Below, in pieces: positions 15,121-22,877 of a stretch of 35,071 bases of DNA. Source of the DNA: Halanaerobium salsuginis (lineage in GTDB: Bacteria > Bacillota > Halanaerobiia > Halanaerobiales > Halanaerobiaceae); assembly GCF_900114545.1 (NCBI RefSeq), contig NZ_FOTI01000030.1:1-35071 (forward strand). Direction: 5' to 3'. The stretch's first letter is position 1, and the number at the start of each line of letters is the position of its first letter. A program made the translations under genes and the position numbers. A model generated the notes under the pieces. That model was not told the DNA's origin and made no database searches. It saw only the letters and a list, made by a program, of their open reading frames with translations.

Positions 15121-15903
15121 TTATAAATCAGCTACTGGAACACTACCATTCAACCAGTTAAGTTCTCTATCCTGCATAAATAAATTAGGCCAGCTGTCAG
15201 CACTTTTACTCCAATTTCTAAAATCTTTAATTAGCCGATAAAAATTATTAATTCGTTGTTGATCAGGTTCTTCTAATAATAAGTCAATTCTGGTAAGCAA
15301 ACCAGTTGGCTTTTCTTTTACATCAGCCAGTACTTTTAAAAACCATTTATGATAGGGATAAAGCTGTTCATTTTCAGTCAGAATAAGCCGGCCCGCAAAT
15401 AAAATAAATTGGGTAATTGAATAATTTAATAGATATAGATTATTATGTTTAAGTGCTTCTTCTGCATACCATTTCCAGGCTTCAAATTGAGCATAAAATC
15501 TAGCTATTCTATCTTGTTTTCCTGCCTGGGGATAGCTAACAATTTTCTGCAACAGCTGTTCCAGATCTGCAAAATTAGAATAGCTAATTAGAGCTCCCTC
15601 AAATGCAAATCTAGCCGGCTCACTTCCCTGAGTGGCAACTTTCTTTAAAAATTCAGGGCTAATATATTTACCATCTATATATCCGCCCTGATAAAAATCA
15701 ACTGTTTCGTAATATTGTAAATTATTATCTCTTTTACAACGCTTATATTCTGCTTCAGTGACTAAAATCATTAAATCAAGATCAGAATCTGGACGAGCAA
15801 AACCATGAGCGATTGAACCGGAAACAAGCACAGCTAAAACAGAGCTCTTTTTAGCTAACTTTTTAGTAATATAGTTAAGAGTTTGCTGATGGTGTTTAAA
15901 CAT
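15121..15903 (-). CDS. Nucleotidyltransferase-domain protein (aminoglycoside adenylyltransferase-like)
   Basis: The protein has 260 residues. VSGSIAHGFARPDSDLDLMILV (about 28-49) is the pol-beta-type nucleotidyltransferase signature GS-x(n)-DxD, with D39 and two further metal-binding acids nearby. The helical C-terminal part resembles the substrate-binding half of kanamycin/streptomycin-type adenylyltransferases, but I do not see a specific resistance family. It probably transfers AMP to a small molecule. It sits among acetyltransferases on the same strand, with a start at ATG 15903 behind AGAAGGAT. Confidence 0.82.
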   Translation of the reverse strand: MFKHHQQTLNYITKKLAKKSSVLAVLVSGSIAHGFARPDSDLDLMILVTEAEYKRCKRDNNLQYYETVDFYQGGYIDGKYISPEFLKKVATQGSEPARFAFEGALISYSNFADLEQLLQKIVSYPQAGKQDRIARFYAQFEAWKWYAEEALKHNNLYLLNYSITQFILFAGRLILTENEQLYPYHKWFLKVLADVKEKPTGLLTRIDLLLEEPDQQRINNFYRLIKDFRNWSKSADSWPNLFMQDRELNWLNGSVPVADL

Positions 15904-15939
15904 GATAATCCTTCTTCCTTAAAATAAATTAATAATAAA

Positions 15940-16356
15940 CTAAATTTTTTTATAAATCATCCCAACTGAATCTGGCTCACTAAGCTGAAAACCAAATTTT
16001 TGATATAAGAATTGTGCTTTCCCATCAGCTAAAAGAACAAGATAGGCTTCTTGCGGAGCATGTTCATGATAATAATCCATTAAAACTTCCATTACTTTAG
16101 TTCCTAATCCCTGCCCCTGATATTCAGGCAAAACAGCTATATCTGTAATTAAAAAACTACAGCCACCATCTCCAACAATTCTTCCCATAGCAACAACCTC
16201 TTTGCCAGTAATTATCTGAACTCCAAACCAGCTATTCTGCATTGCAGTTGCTGCTCCTTTTTTATTTCTTTTACTCATCCCAACTGCCTTTCTAATTTTC
16301 AAATAGTCAGCAGCTGAGGGAGGGCTCTTAATTATTTCAAGTTGATCTGCCATCAA
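15940..16356 (-). CDS. GNAT-family N-acetyltransferase
   Basis: The protein has 138 residues. The acetyl-CoA site is in LPEYQGQGLGTKVME (QGQGLG), followed by FLYQKFGFQ. The N-terminal segment AADYLKIRKAVGMSKRNKKGAATAMQNSWFGV is the arrangement seen in small GNATs of unknown substrate. The start may be TTG 16356 or ATG 16353; the upstream AGAAGGT is compatible with both. It lies 36 bp upstream of the nucleotidyltransferase gene. Confidence 0.87.
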   Translation of the reverse strand: MMADQLEIIKSPPSAADYLKIRKAVGMSKRNKKGAATAMQNSWFGVQIITGKEVVAMGRIVGDGGCSFLITDIAVLPEYQGQGLGTKVMEVLMDYYHEHAPQEAYLVLLADGKAQFLYQKFGFQLSEPDSVGMIYKKI

Positions 16357-16421
16357 ACTATAACCTTCTTAATAAATTGTTTAATTAGTAAGTGTAATTT
16401 TTGCTAATTTTTAATCCCTAA

Positions 16422-16895
16422 TTAAACTGATAATTTTTTTTCCAAAAATACAGCTTCAGATAGAGGATTTCCATTATATGAGTCAATTTCATAAAAACCA
16501 AAACTATGGTAAAGGTTAAGAGCTGGCGTAAGTGATTTTAAAGTATCAAGCCTAATAAACTGATAGTCCAATTGAACTGCCTTATTAAGGGCTGTTCCCA
16601 TTAATTTTCTGCCAAGTGCTCTACCTCTACATTGGGGTTTTACATAAAGCCGTTTTAATTCACAAATATCTTCAGACAGAGCTTTAAGAGCAACACATCC
16701 ACAATAATTATTATCATCTTTTACAGCAAATAGTGCTCCTGTTGGTGGTGTATATTTACCTGGTAATTCTTTTAATTCAGATTGAAAGTCCTGAAAATCA
16801 AGATTAACTCCTAAATCTGCTACATACTCGTTAAATAATTTGCGAATTTGGGCCAGTTCTTTTTTATCTGGCTCAACTAATTCTACTATTTTCAT
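16422..16895 (-). CDS. GNAT-family N-acetyltransferase
   Basis: The protein has 157 residues. The core is CELKRLYVKPQCRGRALGRKLMG, where CRGRALG is the acetyl-CoA loop, followed by ALNLYHSFGFYEIDSYNGNP. It resembles the MarR-associated or YiiD-like GNATs that end with a FYEI..Y..NP signature. Substrate is unknown. ATG 16895 follows AAAGGAAGATG. Confidence 0.88.
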   Translation of the reverse strand: MKIVELVEPDKKELAQIRKLFNEYVADLGVNLDFQDFQSELKELPGKYTPPTGALFAVKDDNNYCGCVALKALSEDICELKRLYVKPQCRGRALGRKLMGTALNKAVQLDYQFIRLDTLKSLTPALNLYHSFGFYEIDSYNGNPLSEAVFLEKKLSV

Positions 16896-16935
16896 TACTC
16901 ATCTTCCTTTCTCCTATTGTACAAAATAAAAAAAC

Positions 16936-17280
16936 TTAATCAAAAACTGCTAGTTTTTTATTTTTATGGTGAAATTCAAAACATAATTTGATTTGTTCTT
17001 TCGTATTTCTGCTTTTTGATAATTTTGGTAAATTATCCACTGTAAAAAATTGGGCAGTACTTGTTTCTATATTTTCTGCAAACTGAAACTCCACTAACTT
17101 ACATTCAACAAATATTTTATAAACAGCAAAAGCAAGTGGTGGTTTATTATGTTGATCCCTATCCTGAACAGCAATTAAATTTAATGGTATTATTTCTGCT
17201 CCAGCTTCTTCGCTAGCTTCTTTAATTAAATTTTCTCGCACAGAAAGACCAGCAAATCTAAAGTCGTCATTTATTTTCCT
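16936..17280 (-). pseudogene. Nudix hydrolase remnant, 5' half missing
   Basis: The readable frame covers about 101 residues from GTG 17241 and can be extended to about 17280. It retains GLSVRENLIKEASEEAGAEI, the REx2xEExG half of the Nudix box, and a C-terminal part (AVQDRDQHNKPPLAFAVYKIFVECKL...) typical of YjhB-type Nudix enzymes of about 200 residues. The N-terminal domain and the first conserved Gly of the Nudix box are missing. An ATG at 17270 with a good site (GGAGGAAAATAA) is out of frame and stops after 14 codons. The gene has lost its beginning up against the XRE-cupin gene and is probably inactive. Confidence 0.7.
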
Positions 17281-17292
17281 CCCTAATCAATT

Positions 17293-17844
17293 TTAATTAT
17301 AAAAAAGAATTAAATAAATTTTGATTAAATGGTCAGTTTGATTATAATAAGAGTGCTCACAATCTGCTTTAAAATGAATCATTTCCCCTTGCCCAGCAGT
17401 TAACCTTTTATCAGCTGCTGTAATCTCCAGGCAGCCATCTATCGGCATTACATACTCTTCTACTCCATTACTATGTGCTTCTGAATTATGCTGATACCCT
17501 GCTTCCATCTCAGTTAGATATATTTCAAAACCTCGTTTTTCTGTATATGGCAGCAGAGGATAAACTCTATACATATTTTCTGCTTCCAGAACTGGTGTAA
17601 CATCAGTTTTACTAACTTTTGACATAGTCTGTTTATTTTCCTCAACAAAAAAAGAAAAAGATACATTTAAACTTTTGGCAATTTTCCAAAGTGTTTTTAC
17701 AGTTGGATTTGATTCTCCTCTTTCAATCTGGCCGAGCATTGATTTACTAACTCCGGACAGCTCTTCTAACTGGCTTAAGGTATACCCTTTTTTCTTGCGT
17801 AATTCTGCTAATTTTTTATCTATATTTAAATTGAAATCTTCCAT
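17293..17844 (-). CDS. XRE-family regulator with cupin sensor domain
   Basis: The protein has 183 residues. An N-terminal HTH_3 domain (about 11-66: LAELRKKKGYTLSQLEELSGVSKSMLGQIERGESNPTV) is followed by a cupin (about 105-180) with the conserved EEYVMPIDGCLEI and HFKADCEHSYYN blocks. It is divergent from azlCD, with 137 bp between the start codons, and most likely controls that exporter in response to an amino acid-related ligand. The divergent spacer holds AATG-N8-CATT around GTTATAAC (about 17868-17883), a candidate operator. ATG 17844 has CGGAGTTGA upstream. Confidence 0.9.
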   Translation of the reverse strand: MEDFNLNIDKKLAELRKKKGYTLSQLEELSGVSKSMLGQIERGESNPTVKTLWKIAKSLNVSFSFFVEENKQTMSKVSKTDVTPVLEAENMYRVYPLLPYTEKRGFEIYLTEMEAGYQHNSEAHSNGVEEYVMPIDGCLEITAADKRLTAGQGEMIHFKADCEHSYYNQTDHLIKIYLILFYN

Positions 17845-17867
17845 AAAATCAACTCCGTTATCTCTTG

Positions 17868-17883
17868 AATGTTATAACGCATT
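17868..17883. promoter_or_regulatory. Candidate operator between XRE-cupin gene and azlCD
   Basis: The sequence aatgttataacgcatt has AATG and CATT ends flanking the palindrome gttataac. It lies in the divergent promoter region. Assignment to the XRE-cupin protein is by position only. Confidence 0.35.
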
Positions 17884-17981
17884 AATATATAATATATTAT
17901 ACAAACTTTTAATAATAATTGCTCATCAAATATTTTTTATATCTTTTAACCTATTGTATATTTAAGGAGGGAGTTGAGTCA

Positions 17982-18689
17982 ATGAATTTTATCGATAATT
18001 TTAAGGAAGGGTTAAAAAGAGGAATTACAATAGCACTTGGTTATATCCCGACTGCTATTACATTTGGCTTAATAGCAAGTTCTCAAGCTGTTCCTGCTCA
18101 GATAAGTATTTTAATGTCAGCCCTGGTTTATGCGGGTGCCAGCCAATTTGTAGCTTTAAACCTAATTAAACTTGATACAGGGATAATTAGTATTATTTTA
18201 ACTACTTTTATTGTAAATTTAAGACATTTTTTAATGACAGCAGCTTTAGGCCAGCGGATTAAAGATAAAGTAGATCACAAATGGATGCCTCTACTTGCGT
18301 TTGGAATCACTGATGAAAGCTTTTCCCTAATCTCTTTAACAGATAATGATTCGTTATCTTTTGGTTTCATTTTAGGAATTAATTTAATTGGTTATCTGGC
18401 CTGGGTAATTGGAACTATTTTTGGAGTTTATCTGGGTAATGTTCTACCAGAAATAATTCAGGTTAGTATGAAAATAGCTTTATATGCTATGTTTATTGGA
18501 CTGCTTGTACCAAGTATGAAAAGATCAAAGCCTGTGCTGTTTGTAGCAGTGCTTGCTTTACTTATTAGTGCTCTACTTAACTGGGGGCCAGCATTTTTAA
18601 CGTCACTGGCTCAGGGATGGAAAATTATCATTATTACTATAATATCTTCTACAGCTGGTGCCTGCTATTTTAGAAACGAGGAGGTTTAA
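17982..18689 (+). CDS. azlC: Branched-chain amino acid exporter, large subunit AzlC
   Basis: The protein has 235 residues with about six membrane segments. The AzlC signature GYIPTAITFGLIASSQAVPAQ near the N-terminus and YAGASQFVALNLI near 65 are present, along with NLRHFLMTAALGQ. It works with AzlD to export branched-chain amino acids or analogues. ATG 17982 is chosen because AAGGAGGG lies about 10 bases upstream; a longer frame from 17919 has no ribosome site. It is preceded by the divergent XRE-cupin regulator. Confidence 0.94.
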   Translation: MNFIDNFKEGLKRGITIALGYIPTAITFGLIASSQAVPAQISILMSALVYAGASQFVALNLIKLDTGIISIILTTFIVNLRHFLMTAALGQRIKDKVDHKWMPLLAFGITDESFSLISLTDNDSLSFGFILGINLIGYLAWVIGTIFGVYLGNVLPEIIQVSMKIALYAMFIGLLVPSMKRSKPVLFVAVLALLISALLNWGPAFLTSLAQGWKIIIITIISSTAGACYFRNEEV

Positions 18690-18693
18690 AATA

Positions 18694-18999
18694 ATGAATA
18701 AATTAATTTTACTTATTATCGGGATGACCCTGGTTACTTATTTACCCAGGATGCTGCCAATGCTGCTTTTTTCTCAGCTCGATCTCCCCCCATTTTTAGT
18801 TAAATTTTTTAAATTTATCCCTTATACAGCTTTAACTGCTCTTATTTTCCCAGCTGTTTTAAACGCAACTCCTGACCACTGGTCTGGTATCTTTGGAGCT
18901 TTACTGGCGGCTTTATTTGCCTTAAGAGAAAATAGCCTATTTACAGTTGTTTTTAGTTCAATTGCAGCAGTTTTATGCTGGCAGCTGTTTTTTATTTAA
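18694..18999 (+). CDS. azlD: Branched-chain amino acid exporter, small subunit AzlD
   Basis: The protein has 101 residues and three to four membrane segments. It has the AzlD pattern: GMTLVTYLPRMLPMLLFSQLDLPPFLVKFFKFIPYTALTALIFPAVL. ATG 18694 is used; its ribosome site GAGGAGGTT forms the last codons and stop of azlC, 4 bp upstream, so the genes are coupled. It forms the exporter complex with AzlC. Confidence 0.93.
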   Translation: MNKLILLIIGMTLVTYLPRMLPMLLFSQLDLPPFLVKFFKFIPYTALTALIFPAVLNATPDHWSGIFGALLAALFALRENSLFTVVFSSIAAVLCWQLFFI

Positions 19000-19012
19000 A
19001 AAATGAATCTAA

Positions 19013-19084
19013 TTATCCTTTAACTGCTCCTGCTGTCATGCCCTGGACTACTCTTTTTGAAAATATTAAATAAATAATTATAAC
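19013..19084 (-). pseudogene. Remnant: C-terminal tail of a MalG-type sugar permease
   Basis: On the minus strand the frame reads VIIIYLIFSKRVVQGMTAGAVKG and stops at 19013. This is the diagnostic C-terminal end of MalG-type permeases (compare GIMAGGVKA in the intact copy at 9435). Nothing upstream continues it. It is the leftover of a deleted sugar transport locus. Confidence 0.72.
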
Positions 19085-19116
19085 TAGCTAATAAAAATAG
19101 TATAAACAATTTACTT

Positions 19117-19526
19117 AAAAAATATTTTTAGAGTTCACAGCTGTTCAAGCAAGCTATGAAAATATTAAAGATATTGTCTTACGGATTATCTCTTTAGCTA
19201 GAGCAGTTATGGAAGAGCTAACAACTGAACTGGAAGTAGAATTAATTTATACTGATTTTTATAGTGAAATTGATAAATATGAAACTATTATAGAAATAAA
19301 AAATTGGCTTGGGGGTCTTTTAAATAAGTTCATTGATATAATAATAGAAAAAAGAGAAAAACAATATAGTAAATCTACTAAAAAAGCTATTACTTACCTA
19401 AAGAATAATTATCAAACCACTATCACTCTAGATAATATAGCAGCTGAAGTATATTTGAGTCCTAACTATTTTTAAAAAATATATTAAATTAAGCCCAAGC
19501 CAATATCAGCAAAAAATTAATCTCAA
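19117..19526 (+). pseudogene. Remnant: AraC/YesN-type response regulator, truncated and frameshifted
   Basis: An open frame from about 19117 gives residues such as VQASYENIKDIVLRIISLARAVMEEL, then KKAITYLKNNYQTTITLDNIAAEVYLSPNYF, which is the first helix-turn-helix of an AraC-type domain as in YesN. A stop follows at once (TAA near 19473-19475). A one-base shift continues the family pattern (FKKYIKLSPSQYQQKINLN). The receiver domain is absent. Such regulators usually control sugar ABC operons, which fits the permease remnant beside it. Confidence 0.7.
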
Positions 19527-19530
19527 CTAA

Positions 19531-20865
19531 TTAATCTAACTCACTTGCTGTAAAATTATCTGTCTCTGAAAAACTGTTCAATAACTCTAAGTAACTTGTT
19601 TTAGTCAAAACAGGTTGATGATTATTAATAACCTGTCTGGCTGTTTCTGCATTCTTAAAAAGTAAATCAATTATTGTCATAGCTAATGCTTTAACGGGTA
19701 AAATATAGGCTGTTTCTGGATCAATTATCTTAAAATTTCTTGTGTGGAGATCTCCAGTTACACCACCAAAAAAAGGATGTAAAACAGGCATTAAATGAGA
19801 TATATCTCCAAAATCAAAAGAACCCGTAAAATCTCCTCCAACTGTAATTTTAGCAGCAGATTCTAAATTAAGCAGATTATCCTGCAAAAGCTGATCAAGT
19901 TCTTGATTATTTAATAAAGGTAAATAGCCAGGAATATCTTTAATTTCTATTTCAGCCCCAACAGCAAGTGCCCCTGCTTTTAAAGCCCGGTTTACTTTCC
20001 GATTAGCATTCTTCATAGCACTAATATTTCTGGCTCTAACATAACTTTCCAGATGAACATCTGCTGGTACAATATTAACAATATCCCCCCCTTTAGTGAT
20101 TATAGGATGAACTCTGACACGATCCTCATCAGTAAAAGTCTCTCGTTGAGCATTAATATTATTAATCGCAAGAACTGCTGCATTAAGGGCGTTAATTCCT
20201 TTTTCAGGAGCTGAACCAGCGTGTGATTCTTGACCTTTAATTCTTATTTTTTTACCAATGAATCCGTTACCTTTAGGTCCAATTAAAGCTTTTTTATCCT
20301 CAAGGTTAAGAGAATGCATCATCACTGCTAAATCAACCTGATCAAAATAGCCTCTTTTTACTAATTCCTGTTTACCACCAAAAAAACTTATTTTACCAGA
20401 TTCCTTCAGCTGATCTCGGTAGGCAAGTTCGATAAACTCTTCGGCTGGGGTCGAAATAAACTTAATACTACCGCTTAATTCGGTTTCCAGTCCAGCCTTT
20501 TTTAAAGCAAGTGCAACACCATACATCACACTAGACTGCACATTATGACCACAGGCATGAATTGCCTTAGTTTCTGGATCTGCATCAGGATGTTCAGCAC
20601 AGGTAACTGCATCTAGCTCTCCTAAAACAGCCAGGCAGGGCCCAGAATTTTGCATTGTTAGTTGAGCATTAATCCCTGTTATATCCTGATTATATTGATA
20701 ATCTAAATCAAGCTCCGCAAAAGCTGCTGCCATAATTTCAGTTGTTTTATTCTCTTTATATCCTAACTCGGGATTTTGATAAATTTCTTCTCCAACTTTA
20801 ATAATTTCTGAGCGATGTTGGTCAATAATTTTTAGTACACGATCTTTTATTTCGCTTTTTTGCAA
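19531..20865 (-). CDS. M20-family amidohydrolase (peptidase M20/AbgB-like)
   Basis: The protein has 444 residues from TTG 20865, which is chosen because AAGGAAG lies 8 bases upstream; the longer frame from 20910 has no such site. Metal-ligand motifs are LGELDAVTC (Asp), HACGHNVQSS (His) and STPAEEFIE (Glu pair). The dimerisation domain starts near GPKGNGFIGKKIRIKGQESHAGSAPEKG. The family hydrolyses N-acyl or peptide-like amides; AbgB-type and aminoacylase-type enzymes are the nearest named relatives. It lies 81 bp downstream of two membrane-protein genes that probably import its substrate. Confidence 0.88.
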   Translation of the reverse strand: MQKSEIKDRVLKIIDQHRSEIIKVGEEIYQNPELGYKENKTTEIMAAAFAELDLDYQYNQDITGINAQLTMQNSGPCLAVLGELDAVTCAEHPDADPETKAIHACGHNVQSSVMYGVALALKKAGLETELSGSIKFISTPAEEFIELAYRDQLKESGKISFFGGKQELVKRGYFDQVDLAVMMHSLNLEDKKALIGPKGNGFIGKKIRIKGQESHAGSAPEKGINALNAAVLAINNINAQRETFTDEDRVRVHPIITKGGDIVNIVPADVHLESYVRARNISAMKNANRKVNRALKAGALAVGAEIEIKDIPGYLPLLNNQELDQLLQDNLLNLESAAKITVGGDFTGSFDFGDISHLMPVLHPFFGGVTGDLHTRNFKIIDPETAYILPVKALAMTIIDLLFKNAETARQVINNHQPVLTKTSYLELLNSFSETDNFTASELD

Positions 20866-20946
20866 GTAAAACACTTCCTTAATAGAAATAAGTAGCAATA
20901 AAATTAACAAAAACTAACTATAATAAGTAATTTAAATTTAAAATAA

Positions 20947-21411
20947 TCAAATAATCCCCTGAATTTTTAGTACTATTTGAGCAACAATTGCTGACCCAAA
21001 GAAAGTACCAATAAAAACCGCTATTGCAACAATAAATACTTTCCAGCTCAATCTTTTTAAGTCTTCAATTTTATTACCAACTGAAATACCCGCAAAAGCA
21101 AGAATAGGAGTTGTTGTACCTAAAAAGTTAACCTGATTAGTATATTTTAAAAACAACTCAGCTGTTGGCATAAAAGGCATACTTAAAATTAAAGCAATTA
21201 AAGATGCCCAGGCAAAAGCAGGAAACTTAAGAGCAGGAAAACTATCTTTAATTACCAGAGCAATAAAAGCTATTAAAGCTATTATTATCATTCCTGGTAA
21301 GGAAGAAATAATTTGCATACCATAACCAATTCTTTGACCAATCAAAATCATTACAGAAATAACAGCCAGCATTTTTAAATACTCAAATCCTCTATCTAAT
21401 TTCAGGCTCAT
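20947..21411 (-). CDS. Small membrane partner of the DUF3100 transporter
   Basis: The protein has 154 residues with about four to five membrane segments (for example IVAIAVFIGTFFGSAIVAQIVL at the end). It contains NFLGTTTPILAFAGISVGNKIEDLKRLSWK, a conserved-looking loop. I do not know a named family. Its ATG overlaps the TAA stop of the DUF3100 gene by one base (TAATG), and GAGGTGAAAAATA precedes it, so the two proteins are made together and probably form one transporter. Confidence 0.8.
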   Translation of the reverse strand: MSLKLDRGFEYLKMLAVISVMILIGQRIGYGMQIISSLPGMIIIALIAFIALVIKDSFPALKFPAFAWASLIALILSMPFMPTAELFLKYTNQVNFLGTTTPILAFAGISVGNKIEDLKRLSWKVFIVAIAVFIGTFFGSAIVAQIVLKIQGII

Positions 21412-22268
21412 TATTTTTCACCTCGATTTCTTTTATCAAAAACTGGTGATAGCTTATCATACATAAAATTAACCAGTGGTAAGCCTAGAAAAACAACTGA
21501 ATAAAGCCCAGTTACTCCTGTCAGCATATTACTAGTAGCAGCATAAGCAAGAATACTATCTTTCATTTCTGGTACTGCTTCTGCTAGTGCACCTGAAGCA
21601 GCTGCCATCATACTTCCGCTTCCCATTCCACTTGCCATTGCAAGAGCGAGTGGGTGCAGTCCAGTTGCTACGGCAAATCCACCCAGCAAACCAAAAAAGA
21701 TAGTTCCAAAAACTGTTCCCATTAAATAAGTTCCTAACACTCCTGTTCCTTCTGGTGAAGAAATTCCATACTTTTCTCCAATAACTCCCAGCGTAGGTTC
21801 TCGACAAATACTGGCAGTTGCTCCAACTGCTTCTCTTCCCATACCTAAAAAGAGTGCCAACGGTAAAGCAATAAAAACTGTACCTAGATTACCAAGTTCC
21901 TGCAGCAAAAATGCTGGTCCTGATTTAATTACCTGGACAATATTTGGGCCAACTAAGGTCCCATATTTGACTCCCAACGGCAATAATGCAATCATCACAT
22001 AAGAACCAGCTGTTTTTACTTCAGTCATCGAAATAAGATCTCTCAGCTTAGTAATTTTTGCTCCTAATAAATCGGGAGTAATAATAATTCCAATTATAAC
22101 AGCAAACAACATTGGCAGCAAAACAACCTGGCCCGGACCAATTGAAAAAGTCTTTGTTCCAATCATCTCAGTAATAACTACAATTACTAAAACCGTTAGA
22201 TAAAGCTTTACTAATGAAGCAGGTTGTTCAGTCATTTCTAATTTACTTCTTTTCTTCTCTTTACTCAT
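21411..22268 (-). CDS. DUF3100-family membrane protein
   Basis: This 285-residue protein has multiple membrane segments. The conserved-looking loop GMGREAVGATASICREPTLGVIGEKYG (about 150-176) and glycine-rich MASGMGSGSMMAAASGALAEA resemble substrate-binding or re-entrant loops. DUF3100 proteins are often found next to M20 amidohydrolases, as here, and are thought to be transporters for the amidohydrolase substrate; that role is inference. ATG 22268 follows GGGGGAGA. It is the first gene of the transporter-partner-M20 operon. Confidence 0.82.
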   Translation of the reverse strand: MSKEKKRSKLEMTEQPASLVKLYLTVLVIVVITEMIGTKTFSIGPGQVVLLPMLFAVIIGIIITPDLLGAKITKLRDLISMTEVKTAGSYVMIALLPLGVKYGTLVGPNIVQVIKSGPAFLLQELGNLGTVFIALPLALFLGMGREAVGATASICREPTLGVIGEKYGISSPEGTGVLGTYLMGTVFGTIFFGLLGGFAVATGLHPLALAMASGMGSGSMMAAASGALAEAVPEMKDSILAYAATSNMLTGVTGLYSVVFLGLPLVNFMYDKLSPVFDKRNRGEK

Positions 22269-22423
22269 TAAAAAATCTCCCCCTTATAGCAATAGACTAG
22301 TTGTATTATATTTTTCTGTCTGAATAATGTCAAGCAAATTTAACCAGCATCTGGAATATCCTTGTATACTTCGTTAGAATAGTGATATCATCTGTAAACT
22401 ATACCTTAATTTGGTAAAAAAAA

Positions 22424-22450
22424 AAGCCAATCGCTATTAGCGATCGGCTT
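22424..22450 (-). terminator. Rho-independent terminator after the MIF-like gene
   Basis: On the minus strand aagccgatcgct / agcgattggctt forms a 12-bp stem (one G-U pair) with a 3-base loop, followed by a long T run (plus-strand A run 22416-22425). It ends the ARH-MIF unit. Confidence 0.9.
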
Positions 22451-22470
22451 TCTAATTTTATTAACCAATT

Positions 22471-22809
22471 TTAGAATGTACTACCCTTCCAACCCCACAT
22501 TGAACCAGACACTGAGGCAAACTCGATATAAATTCGATCGGGACTTATTTCTAATTCTGTACTTATAAAATCACAAATTACAGCTGATAATTGACTGGTA
22601 GCTGTTTCTTCTAAGCCAATACTTTTTAATTCAACAAAAGCTGCTGGTTCAGTTGAACCAGCAAAAGTCAGGCTGAAATTACTTTCCAGAGCTGTCATTA
22701 TATAAGTTTCTGGTTTACCAAGTTCAGCAGCTAATTTAGCTGATAATTTTTTTAATAAAGCAGTCTCATCAGCTAGTTCTTGATTAGTTTGTAGTTTTAA
22801 ATAAGGCAT
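22471..22809 (-). CDS. MIF/tautomerase-superfamily protein (macrophage migration inhibitory factor homologue)
   Basis: The 112-residue length matches MIF. Pro2 follows the initiator Met (MPYLKLQTN) and would be the catalytic N-terminal proline of the tautomerase. Other MIF blocks are LAAELGKPETYIMTALESN, RIYIEFASVS and the C-terminal GWKGSTF. Bacterial MIF-like proteins catalyse phenylpyruvate-type tautomerisation; the physiological role is unknown. It lies 68 bp after the ADP-ribosylglycohydrolase gene on the same strand and before a terminator, so the two are probably co-transcribed. Confidence 0.88.
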   Translation of the reverse strand: MPYLKLQTNQELADETALLKKLSAKLAAELGKPETYIMTALESNFSLTFAGSTEPAAFVELKSIGLEETATSQLSAVICDFISTELEISPDRIYIEFASVSGSMWGWKGSTF

Positions 22810-22877
22810 TCAATTATCACTCCTTAAATTAATCTAGTTTCGACTCGTTACTTATAATATTCAATTTACCAATTAAA

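Noticed and set aside
21556-21807. Minus-strand frame inside the DUF3100 gene
   Set aside because: It is an out-of-frame shadow with Trp/Arg-rich nonsense composition.
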